Shown here: one piece after another, positions 22,640-33,246 of the stretch
Layout of the letters: every line of letters starts with the position of its first letter
Position numbering within the stretch: position 1 is the first letter of the stretch
Assembly: GCA_036250195.1 (NCBI GenBank)
Contig: JAVHZZ010000006.1
Coordinates: 76,757,369-76,821,368, forward strand
Reading direction: 5' to 3'
DNA length: 64,000 nt
DNA from: Mixophyes australis
Lineage: Eukaryota > Chordata > Amphibia > Anura > Limnodynastidae
Position numbers and translations under genes: made by a program
Notes under the pieces: model-generated
The model's input: only the letters and a program-made list of their open reading frames with translations
What the model was told of the DNA's origin: nothing
The model's database searches: none

Positions 22640-23440
22640 CAAGCCATATTTTGTATAAACCTCATCCCCCCAACTACCAGTCATATAATACACAGAGAAC
22701 CCATTATTACTAGTCATATATTACAGAGAGATACCTCCATTACCAAACATTTCACAGAGATCCCTCAAGTGCCTGTAATATTTTGCACAGATAACCTCCC
22801 ACCTCCCTAGCTGTTGACTATATATATACCTCAAGAGATACCTCCATAGTCAGCAATATTGCACAAATATCCCCCCCAACGCTCCAGTACCATCCATACA
22901 TTGCACAAAGATACCCCACAATGCCATGCATATTCTGTACAGATACCCAACAATCGTCATCATCACCATTTATTTATATAGCGCCACTAATTCCACAGCG
23001 CTGTACAGAGAACTCATTCACATCAGTCACTGCCCCAGTGGAGCTTGCAATCAAAATTCCCTAACATACGCACACAGAAAGAGTGAGAGAGAGAGACAAG
23101 GGTCAATTTTGATAGCAGCCATTTAACCTACCAGTATGTTTTTAGAGTGTGGGAGGAAACCAGAGCACCTGGAGGAAACCCACACAAAGACAGGGAAAAC
23201 ATACAAATTCCACACATATAATGCCATGGTCGGGAACTGAACTCAAGACCCCAGCACTTTGAGACAGAAGTGCTAACCACTTAGCCACTCAGTGACAGCC
23301 ATATTTTGCACACAGATATCCCCCAGCGCCAGCATTACATTGCCCAGAGATATCACTCATACGATATGCCAGTCACACATTTCAGAGTTACCCCCCCCTC
23401 CCCACTTCGCACCTCGCACAGTGTTACAATACACAGTCAT
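22640..23440. repeat. Degenerate ~40-bp tandem array, split by a SINE
   Basis: Units resembling 'cagtcatatattgcacagagatacccc' recur irregularly at 22640-22950 and 23300-23410. The array is interrupted by the SINE at 22957-23302. Units are too diverged for exact phasing by eye. Confidence 0.6.
22957..23302 (-). mobile_element. tRNA-headed SINE with L2-like tail (copy A)
   Basis: On the minus strand it starts with a tRNA-like head: an A-box-like 'tggctaagtggttagca' and a B-box-like 'gagttcagttccc'. A conserved core follows ('gtttcctccaggtgctctgg', 'tcccacactctaaaaacata'), then a 3' tail 'gcgctatataaataaatgg' with GAT/ATG trinucleotides. The tail resembles the 3' end of the L2 at 25.3 kb, suggesting L2-dependent retroposition. 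The layout fits V-SINE-type families. Other copies: 32910-33246, 56788-57107 and the fragment 24598-24640. Confidence 0.75.
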
Positions 23441-23444
23441 ACTA

Positions 23445-24597
23445 TTGTTTCAGAATGTATTTGTTAGTAGTTTGTAGACATTTATAGTGAATTGTAAACT
23501 ATTTCTCATCAAGATAAATATACACTTTAAATTGACTACGTATTTTTGGTGTTCCTAGGTTTGTTTTTATGTATACGTTTGTGTAATGTTGCATTCTTTG
23601 CTGTACAGTGGAGAGAGTCTCTATGGGATAAGTTTGTAGGGCAACCACTAAAAAAAAAAACTTTGGGCTAGAGACAAGTCTACAGTATCCCAACTATAAA
23701 AGTAGGCAAAGGATCAAATGGAAGGTTTTATGGCAGGTAGGAAAAGGGCAGACTGGGTGGCAAATTCCAATTTCTGCAGCACTGAGGATTTTCATTCGGC
23801 TCATTTTGATTTACAACTAAAAATGCTCTCGTTTTAAGCCATGTGTTGGCAGTAATTCAATATAATAAAAGCTGTGATATTTTTAATGTGCTTTTTTTCT
23901 GCATGTTAAAAGCATCTCAGTTTATTTCAATAATAAAAACTTGGTGACAGAAAGCACTGAGGCAGAGAGCTGACAATTGAGGTAATTGTATGTACTAAGT
24001 ATTCGTCGTAACAGCCGTGCCCATCAGTATTGTGTATTTATCCTGGCACCTGAGGCTTTCCCTGGAAAGGGTTAAGAATGGTGACACTTTATTTGATTTG
24101 TGATGTGCCTCAACCATCATCTGAAATAATTTTCTCTAAATCATTAGCCTGTGAGACTTTCTGAGGAAGTTCTCCAGACGACTGGCATGGTCCACAAATT
24201 AATGGCATATTTTATTAGCTGAGAATCATCAGTGGCTGGAGAGAACTGGAAGGGGCATGATTAGACTGTTCTGTAAAGGATGCTGGAGCAAGCATACTTC
24301 TCAGTAAGGTTCACTATAGAAATAACAAACAGCTACAGTTCATAGACCATGTTTGCCGGTAACAAATATACATGATTAATGGATGGGCTAGTATGTCCGC
24401 TAGTTAATTTGACAAGGATACTACAGATTTTAATATTGTCAAAAGTCCGAATGCAGGATATATACTAGAACAAACAGAAAAATTGCGGTGGGCACAGAAT
24501 GGTGAAGATACCACTGTTGCAATATGTACTTGTTGATTATCCAGTGGAAAGGAATGGCTTGGATCTATGTATATAATTAAGCGCTTATAGTAATATA
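23445..24597. other. No gene recognised; repeat-poor stretch
   Basis: 23930-24290 is repeat-poor and of balanced composition, with no supported reading frame. It could hold a conserved non-coding element, which only cross-species comparison can show. Confidence 0.35.
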
Positions 24598-24640
24598 TCA
24601 TCAACATCATCATCAACATTTATTTATATAGCGCCAGCAA
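24598..24640 (-). mobile_element. SINE/L2 tail fragment
   Basis: 'atttatttatatagcgccagc' preceded by CAT trinucleotides is the terminal tail of the SINE family described at 22957. Confidence 0.65.
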
Positions 24641-24740
24641 ATATATCTTAGTATGGGTACATTATTTCATTGGAAGATTGCATTTTGTTAATGAAATATT
24701 AAGCTGCCTATTTATTAAAATGTGGCAAAAAATTTTTTGG

Positions 24741-24990
24741 GCCAGATAGAAGATGGGAAGCTTTTTTGGTCTGCCACATCTCCCGGAATGTCCGGGAGAC
24801 TCCTGCATTTCAGGGGAGTCTCCCGGACTCCCGTGAGAGTGTGGCAGTCTCCCCAGAATTTGGTTAAAATGCTGTGATTCACCGGGAATCGCGGCGTTTG
24901 GCCAAAATGACGCGATTTTTGTAGCCCCGTCCCCTGCACGCCCACCTTCCCCGGCAGGTTCCCGGATCATACTTGCCATAAGTTGGCAAC
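24741..24990. mobile_element. CATACTTGCC-family MITE with foreign left end
   Basis: The core (ctcccggaatgtccgggag, agtctcccggactcccg) and a right end around 'atcatacttgcc...ggcaactatg' belong to the family. In place of the normal left TIR there is a 39-bp block (24741-24779) identical to 12208-12246. Confidence 0.6.
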
Positions 24991-25271
24991 TATGAAGTAT
25001 TGCTGCAATCTATTAATAAAATATAGCCAGCAAACCTGGCCAGGAGTAAATGTTTACTTCCCATATCACCGAGAGATGACATTAAGAGAACAAGTATTCC
25101 AGCAGTCCATGTACGTTACAATACTTATTTATTAGGCTTCAGCATGAAAGCAGCAATGTGGTAGTCTCCTGGATGGTAAAGCGATAACTAGCCATATCAC
25201 TGGTGAAAACAATAAATGATAAATATGCTTACATTTTCTTTATTTTTGGCTCAGAAGATTCAGGAGAAAAG

Positions 25272-28200
25272 TATTATTATTATTATTATTATTATTATCG
25301 TTTATTTGTTAGGCGCCACAAGGTATCCGCAGCGCCGTACATGGTACAAACAGTAGACTATACAGGGTAAAACAATACAGAACAGTAAACACAAAGTACC
25401 AGAACTTCAGAAACTCCAGGCAGGCAAATACTGTAAAGACGGAGCGGAAGAACAGGTCTGGAGACAGGAGGGGAGAGGGGCCCTGCTCATACGAGCTTAC
25501 ATCCTAAGGGAGGGTAGACAAAATCAGGCACAAGAGGGAGCCAGTGAAGCAAGGGGGAGAGAAAAAGGAGCCAGTGAGAAACAGAAGAGGTGAAAGGTTA
25601 GGTGGATGGTAGGTAGGCCTTAAGGAACAGGTGAGTTTTAAGTGCCCGCTTGAAGGAGCACAGATTGGGTGATAGACGGATGGAGCGAGGGAGGTCGTTC
25701 CAGTGAAGGGGGGCAGCTCGGGTGAAGTCTTGTATTCTAGAGTGGGAAGAAGTAATCAGAGTGGAGGAGAGGCGGCGATCATTGCCTGAGCGCAGGGAAC
25801 GGGCGGGAGTGTGGATGGAGAGGAGGTTAGAGATATAAGGGGCAGTAGACTGGGAGAGAGCCTTGTAAGTGGTGGTGAGGAGTTTGAAAAGGATTCTGTA
25901 GGGGAAGGGGAGCCAGTGTAAGGCAAGACAGAGAGGGGAGGCAGAGGAGGAGCGGCGTGTGAGGAAGATGAGTCTCGCAGCTGCATTAAGTATAGAGCGG
26001 AGGGGGGCGAGGTGGGAGCAGGGGAGGCCAATAAGGAGGAGATTGCAGTAGTCGAGGCGGGAGATGATGAGAGCATGGATGACAGTTTTGGTGGCATCTT
26101 GAGAGAGGAAAGGACGGATGCGGGCAATGTTATGGAGTTGGAAGCGACAGGCTTGGGCAAGGGATTGAATGTGGGGGGCAAAAGAGAGAGAGGAGTCAAG
26201 AGTGACTCCTAGGCAGCGGAGTTGGGTGACAGAGGAGATAGTGGAGTTGTTAACAGTTATAGAGAGGTCATGGTGGGAAGGGCGTCTGGGTGGGGGAAAG
26301 ACAATGAGTTCAGTTTTGGAGATGTTAATTTTAAGAAAGCGTGAAGACATCCAGGAGGAGATGGCTGAGAGGCAGTCAGTTACACGAGAGAGGAGGGAGG
26401 AGGAAAGATCAGGAGAAGAGAAGTAGAGTTGAATATCGTCAGCATATAGGTGATACTGAAGATCGAACGAAGAGATGAGAGCTCCAAGGGAGGAAGTATA
26501 GAGCGAAAAGAGTAAAGGGCCAAGAACAGAGCCCTGAGGGACTCCAACAGGGAGAGGGGAGGGGGTGGAGGAAGAACCAGACGTGGATACAGAGAAGGAG
26601 CGGTTAGCAAGGTATGAGGTGAACCAGGCATGAACAGAGCCAGAGAGGCCGAGAGAGAGAAGAGTATGCAGCAGGAGGGGGTGGTCCATGGTGTCGAAGG
26701 CCGCAGAGAGGTCGAGGAGGATGAGTATGGAGTAGTGACCCTTGGATTTGGCTGATAGGAGATCATTAGTAACTTTAGCCAGGGCTGTTTCGGTGGAGTG
26801 GAGGGGGCGGTAGCCGGATTGGAGAGGGTCAAGGAGGGAGTTGTCTGAGAGGTGTCTGGTGAGGCGGCTGCAGACAATCCGCTCAAGTAATTTGGAGGCA
26901 TAAGGGAGAAGAGAGATAGGGCGGTAGTTAGGAAGAGAGGTGGGGTCAAGATTGGGTTTCTTGAGGATAGGCGAGATAAGAGCGTGTTTGAATGAGGATG
27001 GGACAACGCCAGAGGAGAGTGATAGGTTGAAGAGGTGAGCGAGGTAAGAGCAGGCAGTCGGAGAGAGAGAGCGAAGGAGGTGGGAGGGGATGGGATCCAG
27101 AGGACAGGTAGAGGGTGGAGAGGAAAGAATAAGGGAGCGAACTTCTTCACCTGAAGTGGGGATGAAGGATGACCATAGCTGGTTAATGGCGGGAGGTGAC
27201 GTGGTGAGGGGGGCGGGAGGGCAGTGGGAGGAGGAGATGTTACGTCTGATGGCTTCAATTTTGGAAGAGAAAAATGAGGCAAAGTCAGAGGCAGAGAGAG
27301 GGAGGGTGGGACAGTGGGAGGGGGGGGAGAGGAGTGAGTTGAATGTGGCAAAGAGGCGGCGGGGATTTGAGGACTGAGAAGAGATAAGGGACTTAAAGAA
27401 GGATTGTTTAGCGAGGGACAGGGCAGAGCAGAAAGAGGAGAGGATGAATTTGAAGTAAAGGAAGTCAGCCAGGGAGCGAGATTTCCTCCAGAGGCGTTCA
27501 GCTGTGCGGGAGCACTTTTGGAGGGAGCAGGTGAGTTTGGAGTGCCATGGTTGGGGAATAAGGCGACGACGGCGGATAGAAGAGGCCGGGGCAACGGTGT
27601 CCAGGGCGGTAGCGAGAGATAGGTTGTAGAGAGAGGACGCCTGATCAGGGCAGGCCAGAGAGAGAAGGGGTGATAGGAGAGTATCCAGAGAGGAGGAGAA
27701 GGAGTTGGGGTCGATGGCGTCGAGGTTGCGCCTGGTGAGGGTGGCTATAGGCGGGGTGGGAGCAGGGGCGGAGGATAGAGTGAAGGAGAGGAGATGGTGG
27801 TCAGAGAGTGGGAAGGGAGAGTTGGAGAAGTCAGAGAGATCACAGAGGTGAGAGATGACGAGGTCGAGGGAGTGACCAAGACAGTGGGTGGGGGAGGAGG
27901 TCCACTGTGTGAGGCCAAGGGAGGAGGAAAGAGTGAGAAGTTTGATGGTGGCGGGGTCAGAACGGTGTCAATAGGGATGTTAAAGTCACCCAGTATGATG
28001 GAGGGCAGGTCAGAGGAAAGATAGTGGGGGAGCAAGGCGGCGAAGTTGTCAAGAAAAAGAGAGGAAGGGCCAGGGGGACGGTAGATGACGGAGATGCGGA
28101 GGTGGATGGGGGAGAAGAGCCAAATGGAGTGGACTTCAAAGGAGGAGAAGGAGAGGGAAGGTAAATTGGGTATGACCCAAAAGGTGCAGTTAGGAGATAG

Positions 28201-28745
28201 GAGGAGGCCCACTCCCCCACCTGGCCGCTCGTCTGGCCTGGTGGAGTGGGTGAAAGAGAGGCCGCCATAGGAGAGAGCGGCAGGGGAGGCAGTGTCAGAA
28301 GAAGTGAGCCAGGTTTCGGTTAAGGCAAGAAGATTAAGAGAGTTAGAGATGAAGAGGTCATGAATGGAGGACAGTTTGTTACGGACAGACCTGGAGTTCC
28401 AGAGGGCACACGAAAAAGGGAGAGATGGAGAAGGGGAGATATGGATTAGATTGTCAGGGTTGGCGGAGCGAGGGGGGGGTTGAGAGATGGTACTGAGAGA
28501 TTTGGGCCCTTGGTGGGGGCAGGGGGAGAGGATGGGTATAGGAAAGGAGCGAGGCGGCATAATGAGAGGTAGGAGAGTAAGAGAAAATCGGGGAGGTGGG
28601 AGGGAGGAGCACAGTCGGGAGGGCGGTGGTAGGGAGCCGAGGTGGAATAAAGCAAATTAGAGGCAGGGACAAAGCAGTGTAACCAGTGTAGACAATGTAA
28701 ATGGAGAGCAGTTGCAAAGCAATAAAACAATGTAATACAAGTATG
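25272..28745 (-). mobile_element. L2-clade LINE, minus strand
   Basis: About 3.5 kb. The 3' end 'gcgcctaacaaataaacg' is followed by an (AAT)n tail (25272-25298 on the plus strand). Coding order on the minus strand is apurinic-type endonuclease then reverse transcriptase, as in CR1/L2 elements. The sense strand is extremely pyrimidine-rich. The 5' boundary near 28745 is approximate, and no separate ORF1 could be supported, so it may be 5'-truncated. Confidence 0.85.
25598..28560 (-). pseudogene. L2 ORF2: endonuclease plus reverse transcriptase
   Basis: The endonuclease starts at ATG 28560 and shows 'WNSRSVRNK', 'LLALTETWLT' with the catalytic Glu, and 'LGDFNIPID'. The frame then breaks at about 27960-27990, a one- or two-base shift; a 'SDHHLLS' endonuclease motif and the linker to RT lie in the frame that ends at 25598. 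RT motifs in order: 'NYRPISLLP', '[14 protein letters not shown]', '[13 protein letters not shown]', 'YADD' (first Asp of the catalytic pair), and '[14 protein letters not shown]', ending in '[18 protein letters not shown]'. It nicks DNA and primes reverse transcription on it. Only one break was found by eye, so the copy is relatively young but inactive as read. Long frames in other phases over 26380-27594 are composition artefacts. Confidence 0.85.
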
Positions 28746-29635
28746 CAAATCGTTGAACAATAATCTTACATGACATTTGTAATTTGCAAATCTCTGCGCT
28801 CAGATATTTTTCATTGTAGTTATTTTGCTAAAATATGATATATACTGATGTATCCACGACCACAGAAACTGTCAGTAGAAGCCAAATTGTCTTCAATGAT
28901 GGAGATGTAAATTACAATCTGGTTAAACTGGATCTTCACAATCTGGTAATACACATGGCCGGTCAAATTACACATACTGTACGTCAGTGATGTGAAATGG
29001 TCTGAATGTGATGGAAATAAGCTGGACATGTTACCCTGCTATCTAGGGGTCGACTGAGATCATCAGTCAAGATTAGTCCAGCTGACTGAATTAACCAAAT
29101 GGACTTATTATTATTATTATTATTATTATTTTATACATGTATCATGATATAATTAAATTGTTAATGTGTGTGGGCAACTCAGAATTAGCCAAAACATGGG
29201 CAAGCTGTAGCCAAATCTGTAGAAACACCTTAGGTGTACTTTTGTAGTTGATTTTATAGTTGACTCTATCCACTGAACAAACGCTTTCTCCAGACCATAT
29301 GACAATTTTCCTCAACACATAAAAAAGAAGCTAAATATGCATGGATTTCCTTTAAAAATGTGCACCACTATCATGGCACATTTAAGGCACAATCATCAAA
29401 GGGAGAAGAAATGCATTTATACTATATAAATAAGTGAGACAGGGTAGAAATGTGCACCTAATGGTAAGTCCCGATTGTTATTCGTTATGCATTAATTTCT
29501 GACTTAAAAATGTAAGAAAAAGTTAGCTACTCATAATTTTTTTAAAATTGTTTATTACAAAGCTAAGAATATCGTAGAGTTACAGTACTTAGGAATTCAC
29601 AATGACAAAAAAATATCAGTGGTAGTCATATTTCC
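28746..29635. other. No gene recognised
   Basis: AT-rich sequence with an (ATT)n tract at about 29106-29131. Nothing else can be supported. Confidence 0.45.
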
Positions 29636-30521
29636 GACGGTGAAAATAACAACGGAGATATGACTGACACGAAAATGGCGACAATGAAAATACTGACAAG
29701 CAGATAATACCTAACGTTGTAAATACTAACAGTGAAGAAACGCCGACAGGCTTAATACCTACATGTCAGACCCGCCGCAAGTAATGAGTGAAAAAATATA
29801 TAAAGAAATAATAAAAAACAGTGTAACCCCTATGTCATTATGGCAGAGGGGCCCCTTGCTGCAGGTTCCCCTGCTATGGTGCAATCTGCTCCGGCTGGCT
29901 AAGGACTAGTTAGAGGGACCCCACACTATTTGTTACCCCGATTTTTCTCCGGCCAGCCCTAGGCTGGCAGCATTAGGGTTTTCATTTAACTCTTTAATTA
30001 CTCCACACCCACTGCCCAGGGGTGTGGGGAGAGTCATGTGCTGCCAGCACAGGGCTGAGTACCCCTAGGAGGGGACTCACCTGAGTTGGTTGTCATCATG
30101 GCAGGGGGAGCAGGTTCCTCTGCTATTGTGACACCAGCCCCAACTTGTTAAGCAATGGCTGGTTGAAAGAGAACCAGGAGGACCCCACGCGGTTTTTCCC
30201 CTACGGTTTTCCTTCTGCTAGCCCTAGGGTTAATATAACTCAGGGAGGGGGGGGGGGTACACTGCTTCTCTAAAATGTATTTATTTATTTTTGCACAGTT
30301 AACTAGCAGCAGGTCAGACAGCTGTAGAGCTGCCGGACCAGCTCACATTGCCTTTTAAATGCCGTCCCTGTCGGTGGTCACACTGTTGGCATTTTATCCG
30401 TGTCTGCATTTTTTACATGTAGGTATTTAGGCTGTCAACATTTTTTCACTGTCAGTATTTGCAAAGTTAGGTATCTCCTCCCTGTCAGTATTTTCATTGT
30501 CGGTATTTTTGTGTCAGCAGA
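29636..30521. mobile_element. Foldback/long-TIR element
   Basis: The left arm (29660-29775: 'gacaatgaaaatactgacaa', 'atacctaacgttg', 'acctacatgt') is the diverged reverse complement of the right arm (about 30390-30521: 'acatgtaggta', 'aggtatctcc', 'tgtcagtattttcattgtc'). Arms exceed 110 bp. The interior contains two related blocks (near 29850-29970 and 30100-30230, each with 'ctggct-aag', 'gaccccac', 'ctagccctag'), so part was duplicated. No transposase frame. Confidence 0.7.
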
Positions 30522-30897
30522 ATGAACGTTGGTACAGTCATGGCCGAAAGTTTTGAGAATGACAAAAGTATTGGTTTTCACAAAGTTTGCTGCTTCAGTG
30601 ATTTTAGACCTTTTTGTCAGATGTTGCTATGGTATACTGACATAAAATTCCAAGCATTTCATAGGTGTCAAAGGCTTTTATTGACAATTTCTTTACGTTT
30701 ATGCAGAGAGTCAATATTTGCAGTATCGACCCTTCTTTTTGAAGACCTCTGCAAGTCACCCTGGCATGCTGTCAATCAACTTCTGGACCACATACTGACT
30801 GATGGCCGCCCATTCTTGCCTAATCAATGCTTAGAGTTTGTCAGAATTTGTGGGTTTTTGTTTGTCCACCTGCCACTTGAGGATTCACCACAAGTTC

Positions 30898-32074
30898 TCA
30901 ATGGGATTTAAGGTCTGGGGCGTTTCCTGGCCATGGACCCAAAATTTCGATGTTTTGATCCCTGAGCCACTTAGTTATCACTTTTGCCTTATGGCAAGCT
31001 GCTCCATCATGCTGGAAAAGGCATTGCTCATCACCAAACTGTTCTTGGATGGTTGGGAGAAGTTGCTCTTGGAGGATGTTTTGGTACCATTTTTTATTCA
31101 TGGCTGCGTTCTTAGGCAAAATTGTGAGTGAGCCCACTCCCTTGGCTGAGAAACAACCCCACACATGAATGGTCTCAGGATGCTTTACTGTTGGCATGAT
31201 ACAGGACTGATGCTAGCACTCACCTTTCCTTCTCCAGACAAGCGTTTTTTCAGGTGCCCCAAACAATCTGAAAAGGGATTCATCAGAGAAAATTACTTTA
31301 CCCCAGTCCTCAGTAGTCCAATTCCTGTACTTATTGCAGAATATCAGTCTGTCCTTGATGTTTTTCCTGGAGAGCAATGACTTCTTTCCTGGCCTTCTTG
31401 ACACCAGACCATCCTCCAAAAGTCATCGCTTTACTATGCGTGCAGATACACTCACACCTGTCTGCTGCAGTGGCGGATCCAGGGGGGGGGGGGGAGGGAG
31501 CGATCGGGGGGATCGCCTACCCTAGCAGACACTTGCTGCCGACGGCTGCACAGTATGTGCAGGTCCGTCCAGCCGTGACAGACAGGTACAGTGTGCTGCC
31601 CGGCTGCTCTGACTGTGTTTAAAACACAATCAGAGCAGCTGGGCAGCACACTGTCCCTGCCTGTCACGGCTCGACGGACCTGCACATAGTGTGCAGCCGT
31701 AGGCAGCCTAAGATGCTAGAAAGGGGTGGGGCCTAAATCTAGAAAAATGCTGTACCCGGGGCGATCGCCCCCCCCCCCCCCCCCCCCCCTAAATCGCCCC
31801 GGGTACAGCATTTTTCTAGATCCGCCCCTGGTTTGCTGCCATTCCAGAGCAAGCTATGCACTGGGGCCTGATCCTGCAGCTGAATCAACTTTAGGAGACT
31901 GTCCTGGTGCTTGCTGGATGTTCTTGGGCACCCTAAAGCCTTCTTCACAACTATTGAATCTCTCTTCTTGAAGTTCTTGATGATCCGATAAATGGTTGAT
32001 TTAAGTGCAATCTTACTAGGAGCAATATCCTTGCCTGTGAAGCCCTTTTGGGCAAAGCAAAGATGACTGCACAT
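30898..32074 (-). pseudogene. Tc1 transposase remnant
   Basis: The N-terminal part (32074 to about 31840) has the helix-turn-helix-like 'TIYRIIKNFKKRDS', but no clean paired domain upstream. After the nested MITE the catalytic part resumes at 31419: 'KVIFSDES' holds the first catalytic Asp and 'CLFQHDGAACHKA' the second. A stop near 31210 splits these two blocks. After 'WPGNAPDL' the frame ends, so the third acidic residue is lost. A further phase difference between N-terminal and catalytic parts remains even after subtracting the MITE and its duplication (371 bp). A functional protein would be about 340 residues. Dead copy, but mobilisable ends remain. Confidence 0.88.
31468..31830. mobile_element. 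hAT-type palindromic MITE inside Tc1
   Basis: Begins 'cagtggcggatccag' and ends 'tctagatccgcccctg'. Flanks 'gtctgctg' (31460-31467) and 'gtttgctg' (31831-31838) are an 8-bp target duplication with one C/T change. The interior is a large palindrome centred near 31622 (gcacactgtccctgcctgtc against gacaggtacagtgtgc), plus second inverted segments at the ends (gtacccggggcgat, gggtacagcatttttctaga). Related to 6966-7234. Confidence 0.85.
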
Positions 32075-32468
32075 GTTTCCTTGCAGATAACCATGGTTAA
32101 CAGAGGAAGAACAAAGATTTCAAGCACTGTCCTCCTTATAAAGATTCCAGTCTGCTATTTTAACTTAATCAGCATGACAGAGTGATCTCCAGCCTTGTCC
32201 TAGTCAACACTCTCACCTGTGTTAACGAGAGAATCAGTGACCTGATGTCAGCTGGTCCTTTTGTGGCAGGGCTGAAATGCAGTGGAAATGTTGTTTTGGG
32301 ATAAAGTTCATTGTCATGGCAAATAGGGACTTTGAAATTAATTGCAATTCATCTGATCACTCTTCATGACATTCTGGAGTATATGCAAATTGCCATCATA
32401 AAAACTGAGGCAGCAGACTTTGTGAAACATAGTATGTGTGTCATTCTCAAAATTTTTGGCCATGACTG

Positions 32469-32909
32469 TATTTTCACAGTACGAAATTCGTTCCCAACCC
32501 AAAAATACAAAGTCTCAGTTCAGTAAGAACATGTCATAATACAGATGTGCAGTCATTAAGGAAACCCTCAGGGTTTTTATATGAAAATGGAAAAAGGGGG
32601 GAGTAGACATAAGGAGAAATAAAGAATGGGGGATGAAAGGAATGGTCGGAATTAGGCGGAAAATCCACCAGATCAAGAGACACCGAGAGGGATGGATCCA
32701 TTATAATATAATCAATAGTCAGAGTTTACACTAAGTGGCCAAAGGCTCCCATACTTTACAGAAAAATTTTGCTGAGTGATTGATGATGCATATCATGTAT
32801 TCTATTCAATGCGTATACCATGTACTGCTTAATATTACAGAGAAAACCGGAGCCATGTGGATTTCCAGTTTGCCATTAAAAGAAGGAGGTGGCAGCAGTG
32901 ACCTTACAT
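32469..32909. other. No gene recognised; possible L1 3' UTR
   Basis: The segment near 32700-32900 could be the 3' region of the decayed L1-type element that continues beyond the SINE, but no diagnostic motif remains. Confidence 0.3.
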
Positions 32910-33246
32910 ATCATCATAATCATCACCATTAATTTATATAGCGCCACTAATTCTGCAGCGCTGTACAGAGAACTCACATCAGTCCCAGCCCCATTGGGGC
33001 TTACAGTCTAAATTCCCTAACATAGACACAAACACACACACACACATAAACTAGGGTCAATTTGTTAGCAGCCAATTACCCTACCAGTATGTTTTTGGAG
33101 TGTGGGAGGAAACCGGAAACGCCCGGAGGAAACCCATGCAAACACGGGGAGAACATACAAACTCTACACAGATAAGGCAATGGTCGTGAATTAAACTCAT
33201 GACCCCAGTGCTGTAAGGCAGAAGTGCTAACCACTTAGCCACCATT
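32910..33246 (-). mobile_element. tRNA-headed SINE (copy B)
   Basis: Same layout as the copy at 22957. On the minus strand a tRNA-like head ('gtggctaagtggttagca', then 'gagtttaattcac') is followed by the core 'ggtttcctccgggcgtttcc', 'ctcccacactccaaaaacat', and the tail 'gcgctatataaattaatgg'. A CA tract (33031-33047) lies in the middle. Confidence 0.75.

Larger units (their letters stand above)
30535..32468 (-). mobile_element. Tc1-type transposon, inactivated
   Basis: Ends 'cagtcatggccgaaagtttt' and 'aaatttttggccatgactg' are inverted copies (about 30 bp) flanked by TA at 30533-30534 and 32469-32470, the Tc1/mariner target. The transposase lies on the minus strand. A hAT-type MITE (31468-31830) is nested inside. 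Without it the element is about 1.56 kb, normal for Tc1. Confidence 0.93.

Noticed and set aside
22640..23440. CRISPR-like array
   Set aside because: The units are degenerate and without regular unique spacers, and the sequence is eukaryotic.
26380..27594. 404-codon Ser/Pro/Leu frame on the minus strand
   Set aside because: Shadow of the L2 RT frame; the RT motifs lie in another phase, and pyrimidine-rich composition keeps this one open.
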